In this document: piece by piece, positions 35,438-64,000 of the stretch
How the letters are laid out: each line of letters opens with the position of its first letter
Numbering within the stretch: position 1 is the stretch's first letter
DNA from: Heterohyrax brucei
Taxonomy: Eukaryota > Chordata > Mammalia > Hyracoidea > Procaviidae
NCBI GenBank assembly: GCA_028571685.1
Contig: CM053143.1
Coordinates: 138,356,829-138,420,828 of the forward strand
Direction: 5' to 3'
DNA length: 64,000 nucleotides
Made by a program: the position numbers and the translations under genes
Notes under the pieces: model-generated
Databases searched by the model: none
Seen by the model: the letters and a program-made list of their open reading frames with translations, nothing else
What the model was told of the DNA's origin: nothing

Positions 35438-35550
35438 GGACTAATAATAGTGCCATGTCATGGAGTGTTGTGAGGATCAAGTGCACAGTGAAGTAAAACA
35501 TTTAGAAGAGGGCCTGCTCAATGGATGTTCTCAGGAAGCACTGACCATTT
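35438..35550 (+). mobile_element. MIR 3' part (source copy of a local duplication)
   Basis: ggactaataatagtgccatgtcatggagtgttgtgaggatcaagtg...acatttagaagagggcctgctcaatgg fits the MIR 3' half. A near-identical segment occurs at 36100-36195. Confidence 0.65.
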
Positions 35551-35555
35551 TTGTT

Positions 35556-35708
35556 ACGGAGCTCTGGTGGTGCAGTAGTTAAGAAATCTGCTGCTAATCA
35601 AAAGGTCAGCAGTTCAGATGTATCAGGCACTTCTTAGAAACCCTGTGGGGTAGTTCTACTCTGTCCTGTAGGTTTGCTATAAGTCAGAATCTACTTGACG
35701 GCATTCGA
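35556..35708 (+). mobile_element. AfroSINE
   Basis: gagctctggtggtgcagtagttaag, gctgctaatcaaaaggtcagcagttc, tctactctgtcctgtagg and gtcagaatctacttgacggca mark a complete copy. Confidence 0.92.
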
Positions 35709-35821
35709 TTTCATTTTTACGATTATCTGGCATCCTTCTGTGGTGCTATATGGATTTTCAGTTGATTCTTTAAATTTCCTGCATACTTTACACATTTTTA
35801 CTATGTTTATCCTTATTTAAC

Positions 35822-36413
35822 ATGTCATGGATTGAATTGAGTGTCCCCAAAAATGTATGTGGCAGTTTGGCTAGGCCGTGATTCCTAGTACTGACAGTGT
35901 TTCTGTACGTTGTAAATCCTGCCTCTGTGACATTAAATGAGGGGGGATGGGCAGCAGTTGTGGTAAGGCAGGACTCAAGGTGAAGGATCACACTGTACCC
36001 TGGGGCAATTTCTTGGGCTATTAAGGAAGGGGAAGCAAGCAGAGAGATTGGGGACCTCACAGTGACAAGAAGCACTGCCAGGAGCAGAGCATGACCTTTG
36101 GAAGGACTAATAATGGTGCCATGTCATGGAGCGTTGTGAGGATAAAGTGCATAAAGTAGAACATTTAGAAGAGGGCCTGCTCAGTGGATATTCTCGCTCG
36201 GGACCCAGGGTCCTGTGCCTCAGAAGCTCCAAGTCCTGGGGCAGACTGACGACAAGGATCTTCCTCCAGAGCCAACAGAGAAACTGTTCCCGTGGAGCTG
36301 ATGCCTTGGATTTAGACTTTAAGCCTATTGGTCTGTGACAGAATAAGCTTTCTCTTTTTAAAGCCGTCCACTTGAGTTTGTATATCTGTTACAGCATCAC
36401 TCGATGACTAAGA
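35822..36413 (+). mobile_element. MLT1-like LTR with internal insertion
   Basis: tgtcatggattgaattgagtgtccccaaaaatgtatgtggcagtttggctaggcc at the start and ttgagtttgtatatctgttacagcatcactcgatgactaaga at the end. About 95 bp of foreign sequence (36100-36195) splits it between gcatgacctttgg and gggacccagggtc. Confidence 0.82.
36100..36195 (+). repeat. Local duplicate of 35438-35532 inside the LTR
   Basis: aggactaataatggtgccatgtcatggagcgttgtgaggataaagtgcata and acatttagaagagggcctgctcagtgg match the upstream MIR segment at roughly 90% by eye, far above MIR-to-MIR similarity. The copy lies about 660 bp downstream in the same orientation. Confidence 0.8.
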
Positions 36414-36419
36414 GATGAC

Positions 36420-37150
36420 ATATCTCAAGAAGCTATTCAGGAGAGCTTGGGGAGAGAATGTATTGTACAGATTTATAGAGATTTTTTTCTTTGCACATGG
36501 CAAACAATAAAGTTCTGTTTAATCTATTTTATAAAAGGGTGGATAGTTTGTTTTAAATTTATTAGCAGGTAAGACTTGATGAATAAAATTGAATACTGAT
36601 GGGAATATCCAAGGGAAGCCTGGGTGTACCAGGTTTTAATATATTTTGGAAAAATATTTACTAGAATATGGTGATGTGACCTTCTTTTCCTTCAACATAC
36701 AAATGTGTTTTAAGTTTAAGTAAAAGATATAAACTTCACAGGGAGTACAGTAAATCTGGGTATAGAAAGAAGATAGTCAATGAAAAACAAAGAGTACATT
36801 CATGATCACTCAAAGTATAAGTCATGACCATGGATGGACCATGGCACTGAGCCAACATCTGGTAATGCAGTTCCGGATGCTAGAAAGGGGCTAAATGAAG
36901 TAAACATTTGAAAACATTATACAAACATGTAAACAGTAAGGGACAATATTTACAGATGTAAATCAGTTGAAGAGTTAATCTTGATTTCAATTTTTTTTTG
37001 TAAAAGTATTTTTTTGCTTTGAAAATATGTTATAGAAATACATGGAGTAAAAAGTACACGTTTCCATTCACCTACCTTCCCATCCACCTACCATCGTTCT
37101 GCTTCAACTTCCCCGAGGCAGGCATTTATTTGCATGGTGTTTATCCTTCC
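36420..37150. other. Intergenic, no feature recognised
   Basis: AT-rich unassigned sequence up to the next AfroSINE. Confidence 0.4.
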
Positions 37151-37152
37151 AT

Positions 37153-37342
37153 GAGGAGTCCAGGTAGCACAGTTATTTAAAGCGCTAAGCTGCTAACCAA
37201 CAGATTGACAGTCTGAATCCATCAGCCCCTCAGGAGAAAGATATGGCAGTCTGTTTCCGTACAGATTTACAGTCTTGGAAACCCTATGAGGCAGTTCTCC
37301 TCTGTCCTATAGGTTTATTATGAGTGAGGATCAACTTGGAGG
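37153..37342 (+). mobile_element. AfroSINE, longer subfamily
   Basis: gaggagtccaggtagcacag, gctaagctgctaaccaacag, caggagaaagatatggcagtctgtttccgtacagatttacagtcttggaaaccctatg, and gtgaggatcaacttgga. Confidence 0.9.
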
Positions 37343-37497
37343 AAGTTTGTTTGTTTTTTTGATGGCTTTCAGTATTCTTCAACATGTTTTCTAAAAAGTT
37401 TGTTACTATGCTCATATATCTATACATCTCTATCTGTAAACCTTTTTTGATATCTATATGTCAAATAATGATACAACGTACTTGTGAACAGTTAACA

Positions 37498-37635
37498 TTA
37501 TTTTAACCTTATTTATTGTGGTAAATATATAGGTAACAAAACACTTGCCATTTCAACAATCTTCACATGCACAGTCGAGTGACATTAATTACGGTCACCG
37601 TATTGTTCAGCCATCACCATGAACAGCTGATGTTC
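37498..37635 (-). mobile_element. Old L1 3'-end fragment
   Basis: tattgtggtaaatatataggtaacaaaacacttgccatttcaacaatcttcacatgcacagtcgagtgacattaa is the well-known reverse-oriented 3' region of old mammalian L1s; a second copy is at 60865-60985. Confidence 0.65.
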
Positions 37636-37639
37636 TTCA

Positions 37640-38510
37640 CGCTGAAAGCAGTTTTCAGCGCAGAGGGTGTGTGTAGAAGACATACTCAGCCAGCCAATTA
37701 AAGATCTTTTAACAAGTGCTGTTGAGAAATATTATCAATACTACCATGGCTATAAAGTGCTTTGCAGTTTACAGAACAGTTTCATGAGATTATTATTCAG
37801 TCTCATAATTATCCTTTGGGGTAAGCTAGTAAAAGTTATTAATCCTACCGGTGAGGGAGCCAGAAGCCTATCTACAGAAAATAGGACCTATGACGATTAG
37901 TTTTGTATTACCAAATGATGTCTCACAGCTGGCAGTGGAAACTGCTATGACCAACAGAAACTGCTCCTTAGCACCCTGTCCTGAAGCAGCCCCCCAGGGC
38001 ACCTGCCCAGCCTGCCATACCTTGTTTATGCCTCAGCTTAGGAAACTGATGCCTATGGTAATGAAAAGATTAGTTCAATTTCATTCTAAATCTGTGTTTT
38101 TATCAAGATGCTGACAGTGAAAAAGTTAGTAGTGCTATACTAGTCCAGGCATCACTTTGATTAAAATTGCTTAAAACAGAACATCTTTATCAAGAAAAAT
38201 TTCAAATATACCCCAAAATCCAAATCTGTATTAAAATGAACCTTTAGGTACCCATGATCCAGCTTCCACAATTATTAACCTTTTGCTAACCTTCATGTTT
38301 ATTTTTTAAGATTTGTGGACTAAACTACTAGTGATGATGATGGAACCAAATTTAGGGGTCATAACGTGTAGTTTATGTGCTTTGGTGATACAAGCAATGT
38401 ATGTTCTGTGTGCACAAGCCCCAAGAAGTAGCTGTAGAGACCCAGTACTTGACTATTAAGTTAAATTTGCGATGAGTGAAGGTGTTCTGACGGCTGCTCA
38501 TTTACAGATC
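37640..38510. other. Intergenic, no gene recognised
   Basis: 37735-37860 (ataaagtgctttgcagtttacag...ctcataattatcctttgggg) looks like a decayed MIR/L2-type repeat in minus orientation. The rest is unassigned. Confidence 0.35.
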
Positions 38511-38514
38511 ACCA

Positions 38515-38690
38515 GGCCTTTCTTAGTTTAGAAGATCTGCTAAAGCCTGTTCAGCATCATACCAACATATAAGCCTCCTCCCAGAGTTGCATGGTGGCTG
38601 CCTTCTCAGGTGCATTGCCTAGGACTCAAATCTGCTTCTCCCTTAAGACAGATGAGAATTCTGCAGGTAAACAACTAACCTCCTGATTAT
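38515..38690 (-). mobile_element. RTE-5'-derived SINE-like repeat
   Basis: ggcctttcttagtttagaagatctgctaaagcctgttcagcatcataccaacatataagcctcc is the reverse complement of the RTE 5'UTR-type block. It matches the arrangement at 53590-53760 in KDR intron 6. Confidence 0.55.
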
Positions 38691-38699
38691 TTATGCTCA

Positions 38700-40290
38700 T
38701 AGTGTCTTTGTTTTAAACATTGTAACTTTTTTTATTTTTAACATTGTAACTCTAGTTCCTAGTATCTCAGGGATGCTCACTGTCTTGGAATGGCTGAGCG
38801 TTATTGCAGTTTAGGGGTTTTGCTAGACGGTGACCATACTTGCCCTGTCAGACTAACTCACAAAAATCACTCCTTTGCAGTGGCGCCAGATAATAGGAGA
38901 GTGTTGCACATGGAACAGACATTTTTCTTTTTAAAACATATGTCATTTTTCATGAACACAAGGCACTTCTAAAAGTGCCACGTGGGAAAAAATGTGGTAG
39001 GACTATTTCATTGAGACCTTGCAGGTTTCTGGTCTTGTGGCCATCAAAGATACACCATTTCCTCCAAGACGTCTAAACAGGGCTATTAGCAAGAGCCTGC
39101 AGGTTCTGGTTTGCTTTGGGAGGCAGAAACACTATCTTTCTGCTTGAGTGGTGGAAGAGGAAGTGTCATGAATTGTAAATAAGGCTGAGAGTTGCCTGGA
39201 GATGGAGATGGAGATGGAGATGGAGCAACATTGCCTTCTCCAAACCTCATCCCACTTTTCTCCTCCTCATCCATTTCTGCCAGAGCCCATCCTGTTTTAC
39301 CTTTTAAGTTTACCAGCAGGAGGAAAGGAGTTTCTTCAAGGATGTCCCCCAGTAAAAAGAACCCTACACTTCCTAAATAAAATATCAGTTCTTCTGAAGA
39401 GCAGGATATCATGCTGTCATTAGAAAAAAATGGAACAGGGCTCTGAGGACTGACTGATGTAGTGATTAAAGTGAAAAAAGCCAAGATTCAAAACATTTGT
39501 ATCTAGGCTACCATTTGTGAAAGAAGGAAGGTGATTAATCCACTTGTAAGTTCTTAGCATTTGCTTGAAAAAAGGAAACTGGTGAAAAAAAAAAAATGCT
39601 TGCCTCTGTTGAAGAAAGGTCTTTTCACTGTAAACTGACTTTATATTTTTGGGAAAAAAATTGCATTCTTTATACTTATAAAAGAGTTAAAATATTCCAA
39701 TTATTGACTTGGTAAAGTAGAAGAGTAAATAAACATATTTTTTAAATAACAGAAGAAAAACAACATTTTGTGATGATCATGTATTTCCAGAGGAAGGTTT
39801 TAGACTAAATGTAGGGGGAAATTCTGCCCCTTCATCTCTCTGAAAGATAGTTGCTGTTAAAGATAGTTGCTTATGAAAACTTGAAAGCACCTTGGGAGTG
39901 AAAGAGGGATTTGAGAGAGCCCTGTTTAATGAAGTTAGGGGATATCTGATGTCACTTCCCAAGTGTAAGGAGAAGCAGAGAGAAAACAAAAAGGAACGAA
40001 TATGGTCATGATAAAAATAACAGGCTGTCCTCCAAACAGTGTCACAAGCTGACTGCATTCATGGAGAGTTGTGAGGTCTGGTCACAGAGCATGCTGGGTA
40101 CCCAGGGTCTGGGGATTTTCATGTCATTGCTCAGCCTTAGGTATGTTGGCAGGAACTTCAAGCTCTGCAAAGGAGCCTAGCTAGCAGTGGTATCACTGGC
40201 ATTGGGTGTTACCCAGTCTGGTAACTGATGGTGCCATCTCACCGCATGGACCGCCTCTAGTACCTCTTATACAGAATCCTTAGTCGCGTT
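38700..40290. other. Intergenic, no gene recognised
   Basis: Contains a GGAGAT minisatellite of four units at 39198-39225, which produces spurious Glu-Met or Ser-Pro frames. No conserved coding signal. Apart from that array, unassigned. Confidence 0.4.
39198..39225 (+). repeat. (GGAGAT)n hexanucleotide repeat
   Basis: Four to five perfect GGAGAT units. Confidence 0.9.
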
Positions 40291-40298
40291 TTTGTACC

Positions 40299-40461
40299 AA
40301 GGAAGCCTTGGTGGCCTAGTGATTAAGTGCTGTGACTGCTAACTAAAAGGTCCAGTCTGAGTCCACCACGTGCTCCTTGGAAACTCTCTGGGGCAGTTCA
40401 ACTCTGCCCTCTAGGGTCACTGTGAGTTGGAATTGACTCTGGACAATGGGTTTGGGTTTTT
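40299..40461 (+). mobile_element. AfroSINE
   Basis: gaagccttggtggcctagtgattaag, ctgctaactaaaaggtccag, ggggcagttcaactctgccc, gagttggaattgactctggacaatgggtttgg. Confidence 0.9.
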
Positions 40462-40476
40462 GGGGCATGTTAACCG

Positions 40477-40562
40477 AGGCTCTCTCTGGTGGTGCAACGC
40501 TTAAGCATTTGGCAGTCTGAACCCACCAGCCGTTCCTTGGAAACTCTATGGGGTGGTTGCAC
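40477..40562 (+). mobile_element. AfroSINE, 3'-truncated
   Basis: gctctctctggtggtgcaacgcttaag followed by ggcagtctgaacccaccagccgttccttggaaactctatgggg, then it stops; an internal deletion removes the B-box side. Confidence 0.75.
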
Positions 40563-40564
40563 TA

Positions 40565-41230
40565 ATATTACTCATCATTCTTAGTTTCCGTATACCACCA
40601 AATGTAATAGCAATAGCAGTGACATAAACAAGTAGGGAAATTAAAATGATACCCTCAACACCTTTATAATACCATGCACACAACCTAGTTTTGTGTGGTT
40701 CAAGTGAAAATTCAGTAAGACAACAGAATTCGAGGTAAAAAAATTTAAGAACGACACTGAAATCATGTTCATTTTAACATTAAACTTTACCGTTAGATGA
40801 GATATGTTAGTGGATTAGGTTTGGAAAGGTGAGAAGAACAAGACAGAGCAAGCCACGAAGTCTGCTCCAGCAGTTTCTGCTCCTCTGCTATAGGCCTTTT
40901 CTTCCTCTGCCTCGCTCGCTATCCGCGTTGGTACTGGTGGTGCCCACCTTCATCCCTCCTTTTTAAGTCTGATTATTGTTCTCCGCTTCAGAAGACTTTA
41001 AAAATTTTTAAGCCAAACTCTCCTCTTTTGGAAGGTTGCTACTTGCTGGAAGGTCCCCGGACCTGTAGCCCCACCTGTTCAGCCCCTCAAGAGGGAGGGA
41101 GGGCAGGGGAGTGGATTTGTTCTGCAAGTTGAACTGCTCAGTCCAGGCACTACCGGGCTGTTGGGAACGTAGCCGGGAGTCTCTCGCAACTGTGTCCCGG
41201 TTTTCCGAGCTCCAAATTGGGGAGGTGTGT
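40565..41230. other. KDR upstream region, no feature recognised
   Basis: Transition from AT-rich intergenic DNA to the CpG island. A pyrimidine-rich stretch lies at 40890-40920. No repeat is recognised. Confidence 0.45.
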
Positions 41231-42067
41231 GGTGTGCGTGTGGTTGCCTAAACGCATATCCCGAGGCGCTGCTCGGCACCGGAGAGGCGCGCGCGCCTGC
41301 CCCCGGCTGGCTCTTGGGGAGGTTAGTGTCACCGCTTCTGACAGTGTCATCTGGTGCGGTCTGTACCCTCTGAACGCCCCTAGTGAAGACAGTGCTGGCT
41401 ACGATTCTAAGCAGAGTTAGGTTAGGGGCTCTTTGTCGAGTAACAAGGGAGACAAAGGCTTTTCATGAGCTCCTTTTGCCAGGAACAGATACCCCTGACG
41501 CCGCAGGTAAGCCCTGCGGTAAGATTATGGCTAGGAGCTACGCAGAGCTTGCAGACTTTAAAGTCTTCTGGGGCTACGCTGGTAACTTCAAAATATTTGA
41601 TGCTGCGTGAACTCTGGCGAACTGGGGAAGTGTATTTTCAGATTCAGATTTTTAAAGTACAATTGTGACGGCCCAACAAAACATTCCTACTGTTTGCATT
41701 TACTGGCGGTTTGCGACCCCACACACAGCGCGGCTCGGTGTCGAACTCTCCCTCTTTGCTCCTCCCATCTGATCCTGCATACAGTGAGATGTGGCGCATC
41801 CCTTGCTGCCTTTTTCTTGATGGTTCTTGTATCTCAGGGCCTGGCAGCTGAATGAACCGTGGCTCGGAGTCCTTTACCGGCTACATTTTATTGCCATTAG
41901 AAACTACGTTGTTAGGCCAGGAGCGCTGCACTCCGGCCAACTCGGGGTCGGGCAGCTTCCTGAGCAGGCTAGAGGTGAGGGGATGTGGTGGATGCTGGGG
42001 CGCCGGATTCAGGCCCGGGAATCCCGGGAACACCAGACCCTGCGGGGTGACGGGTGGAGCCTGCTTC

Positions 42068-42120
42068 CGAGGGGAGCACCGCCCCTGCCCCGCCTCACCT
42101 CGCCCCGCCCCCGCGCTCTA
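42068..42120 (+). promoter_or_regulatory. KDR: KDR core promoter: GC-box cluster, no TATA
   Basis: A dense run of CCGCCCC, CCCCGCC and CCCCGCCCCCGC elements lies about 30-80 bp upstream of the inferred start site. These are Sp1/KLF-type GC boxes in the reverse orientation. No TATA-like sequence occurs at the expected -30 position. The human and mouse KDR promoters are known to be TATA-less and Sp1-dependent, so the arrangement appears conserved. Factor binding itself is inferred. Confidence 0.75.
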
Positions 42121-42146
42121 GAGTGTCGGTCAGGTTGCTACCCGGC

Positions 42147-42440
42147 ACTGAGTCCCGGGACTCCGGGCGAGAGGCCGTCAGCCGGCGCTGCCTTTCCCCT
42201 GCTCCGGGACTCCGTTGCGCGTTGCGGGAAGCTCCGAGCTGGCCCTGCAGCCGGGATATCCTCTCCAGCAAGCATTGGCAGACGCCCCTCCAGGAGCTGC
42301 CGGGCTGGGACACCCTCGCCTGGCGCGCTCCGGGGTGCTGCACTGCAGCGTGCGACTCACCTGCACGTCTTCTTTTCTGGGCGGGCCCTCCGGGAACCAG
42401 CGCCTAAGTTCTGGGCATTGCGGCCGGCACAAAGGGCAGG
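42147..42440 (+). other. KDR: KDR 5'UTR
   Basis: The start is placed at the ACTGAGTCCCGGGAC block, which from memory matches the 5' end of the human KDR mRNA. That gives a 294-nt leader, close to the roughly 300-nt human one. Other resembling blocks are GGATATCCTCTCC near 42255, CAGACGCCCC near 42289 and TTCTGGGCATT near 42410. The true cap site is not visible from sequence and may be heterogeneous, as is usual for TATA-less promoters. Confidence 0.75.
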
Positions 42441-62762
<20,322 letters not shown>

Positions 62763-63690
62763 GTAGGAAAACAGCTCAGAATCGTCATCCTGAGGCAGTG
62801 GGCATGTTTTAAATGCAATGTTTTGAGGTGCCGGGTAAAGGTTTCTGCCCTTCAGGAGCCTCCAGTGTCGACTGCTGCACCTCTTACTCATGGAAAGCAC
62901 TGGCAATCGTGAAGTGATGCATTAAAAAGAGAAAACAGGATGGTTCTTTCCAACCTTGAGGCTAGAGTAACTCGCCAGTATCCTGCAATGAACTAGGAAC
63001 ATTTCTGCCTTGTCTTTGGGCCTTCACTTATTCAAATAGATACATATTATGGGATGCCTAGTGGGAGCCAGGAGAGGACTAGAAGTTCTCAGTGGTGAAA
63101 AAGATGGACAAGAGACAGCTACTGTTCCTAAAGATCTTACAGTCCAGTGGAGAGCACAGAGAAGCCACTGGGTAGTCATAGCAGAGTGATATCAATCCAC
63201 AAGGATGGCAGTTGTTTCCTTCAGTAGTTCTAGCTATAGAATATTGTGGCACACAGTAGATGCTTAATAAGGTATCTCCTGCATTGAGTATAATGGTAAG
63301 GTGAGTTTAGGAACTTTCAGGTGTTTAAAAGGGGCTGCACTTACTGCATGGACCTCTGGGTCATCCTGTTGGATCAAGTGTGGCTCCAGGTCAAGAAGTT
63401 GATAATTTTACTGAACAAAAAGCTTTGCAAATTTCCTGCAGAGCCATTCTCTGGTCTCATCTAGTTTTGTCCCTTATGTAAAAACTGTAGCCATGGCTCT
63501 GTCTCTGGGGAATTGAGGCAAATCTGGGGCATTTCTCTTGGTGTCATCTACCTCCTTTTTCTTGTCATTTCATTGTTCCTTCTTAGTTCCTGCAATGCAG
63601 GTGCCCTCTGCTTTTTACTGGTAGAGAGGGGAAATGCCCAGGTAAAGGAGTCTGTACGAGAACTTTACAGGAATAACGCTTTCCTTATTA
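62763..63690 (+). other. KDR: KDR intron 13, 5' part
   Basis: Unique-looking intronic sequence up to the AfroSINE at 63693. A short stretch near 63240-63290 (cacagtagatgcttaataa) resembles the 3' end of an ancient MIR. No match to KDR exon 14 was found, so the intron continues beyond the window. Confidence 0.6.
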
Positions 63691-63692
63691 CT

Positions 63693-63850
63693 TTGATGGA
63701 AACCCTGGTGGTGTAGTTGTTAAGTGCTATGGCTGCTAACCAAAAGGTTGGCAGTTTGAATCCAACAGGCACTCCTTGTAACCCTATGGGGCTGTTCTAC
63801 TCTGTCCTATATGGTGACTGTGAGTCAGAATCGACTTGACAGCAGTGGGG
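63693..63850 (+). mobile_element. AfroSINE
   Basis: gatggaaaccctggtggtgtagttgttaagtgctatggctgctaaccaaaaggttggcag...tgagtcagaatcgacttgacagcagtggggtt; close to the family consensus, in KDR intron 13. Confidence 0.95.
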
Positions 63851-64000
63851 TTCCTTTAGTTTTATCACACTGATATCTTTAGACAGAAACACTACCATAG
63901 GATTTGCTAGTTTTAAACTTTAGGTGTCAGAAGAGATATTTTGGGGTGATGTCATCCCCAGATCCCTTTGAATCACACCACATAAATGACTTGGATATTG

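Noticed and set aside
39086..39484. A 132-codon minus-strand frame with Ser-Pro repeats
   Set aside because: The Ser-Pro run comes from the GGAGAT hexanucleotide repeat; there are no splice sites or homology to support a gene.

Overview
The window is vertebrate nuclear DNA. It is intron-rich, has a CpG-island promoter, and is packed with mammalian interspersed repeats. Two things point to an afrotherian mammal, most likely an elephant or close relative. First, about thirty copies or fragments of the tRNA-derived AfroSINE family are present (box signature ctgctaaccaaaaggt, 3' signature gagtcggaatcgactcgacggca). Second, there are BovB/RTE-type LINEs whose 3' tails resemble the SINE tails. The species assignment is inference from repeat content.

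Layout. Positions 1-41200 are intergenic. They hold a minus-strand L1 5' half with a tandemly repeated 5'UTR (1-2258), two minus-strand RTE pieces (2262-4345), MLT1-like LTRs, a mariner transposon (6080-7346), a near-complete L1 whose 5' half is inverted (about 9041-15044), and a plus-strand RTE (about 21170-26290). The RTE is split by a MaLR provirus whose two LTRs point in opposite directions (23250-25353). A further L1 (about 26362-32000) is split by a compact endogenous retrovirus (29897-31589). No host protein gene was recognised in this half.

Positions 41200-64000 carry the 5' half of KDR (VEGFR2/FLK1) on the plus strand: a CpG island, a TATA-less GC-box promoter, exon 1 with the signal peptide, and coding exons 2-13 for extracellular Ig-like domains 1-6. 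Every splice junction keeps frame, giving 662 complete codons plus 1 nt. Ig7, the transmembrane segment and the kinase lie beyond the right edge.

Main surprises: (1) a second, diverged copy of KDR exon 4 lies in intron 6, with the frame open and splice-site-like dinucleotides retained; (2) the retrovirus has an 18-nt primer-binding site complementary to tRNA-Ile(AAU), LTRs that differ in length by exactly one 39-bp unit, and an interior made largely of repeats; (3) there are tiny insertions (18-49 bp), three with direct repeats, consisting only of the palindromic 3' end of one AfroSINE subfamily; (4) there is a twin-primed (5'-inverted) L1; (5) there is an inverted-LTR MaLR element; (6) KDR Ig5 has an extra cysteine and a glycosylation sequon formed across a splice junction.

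Repeat coordinates and family names are by eye, without a repeat library, so edges may be off by tens of bases.
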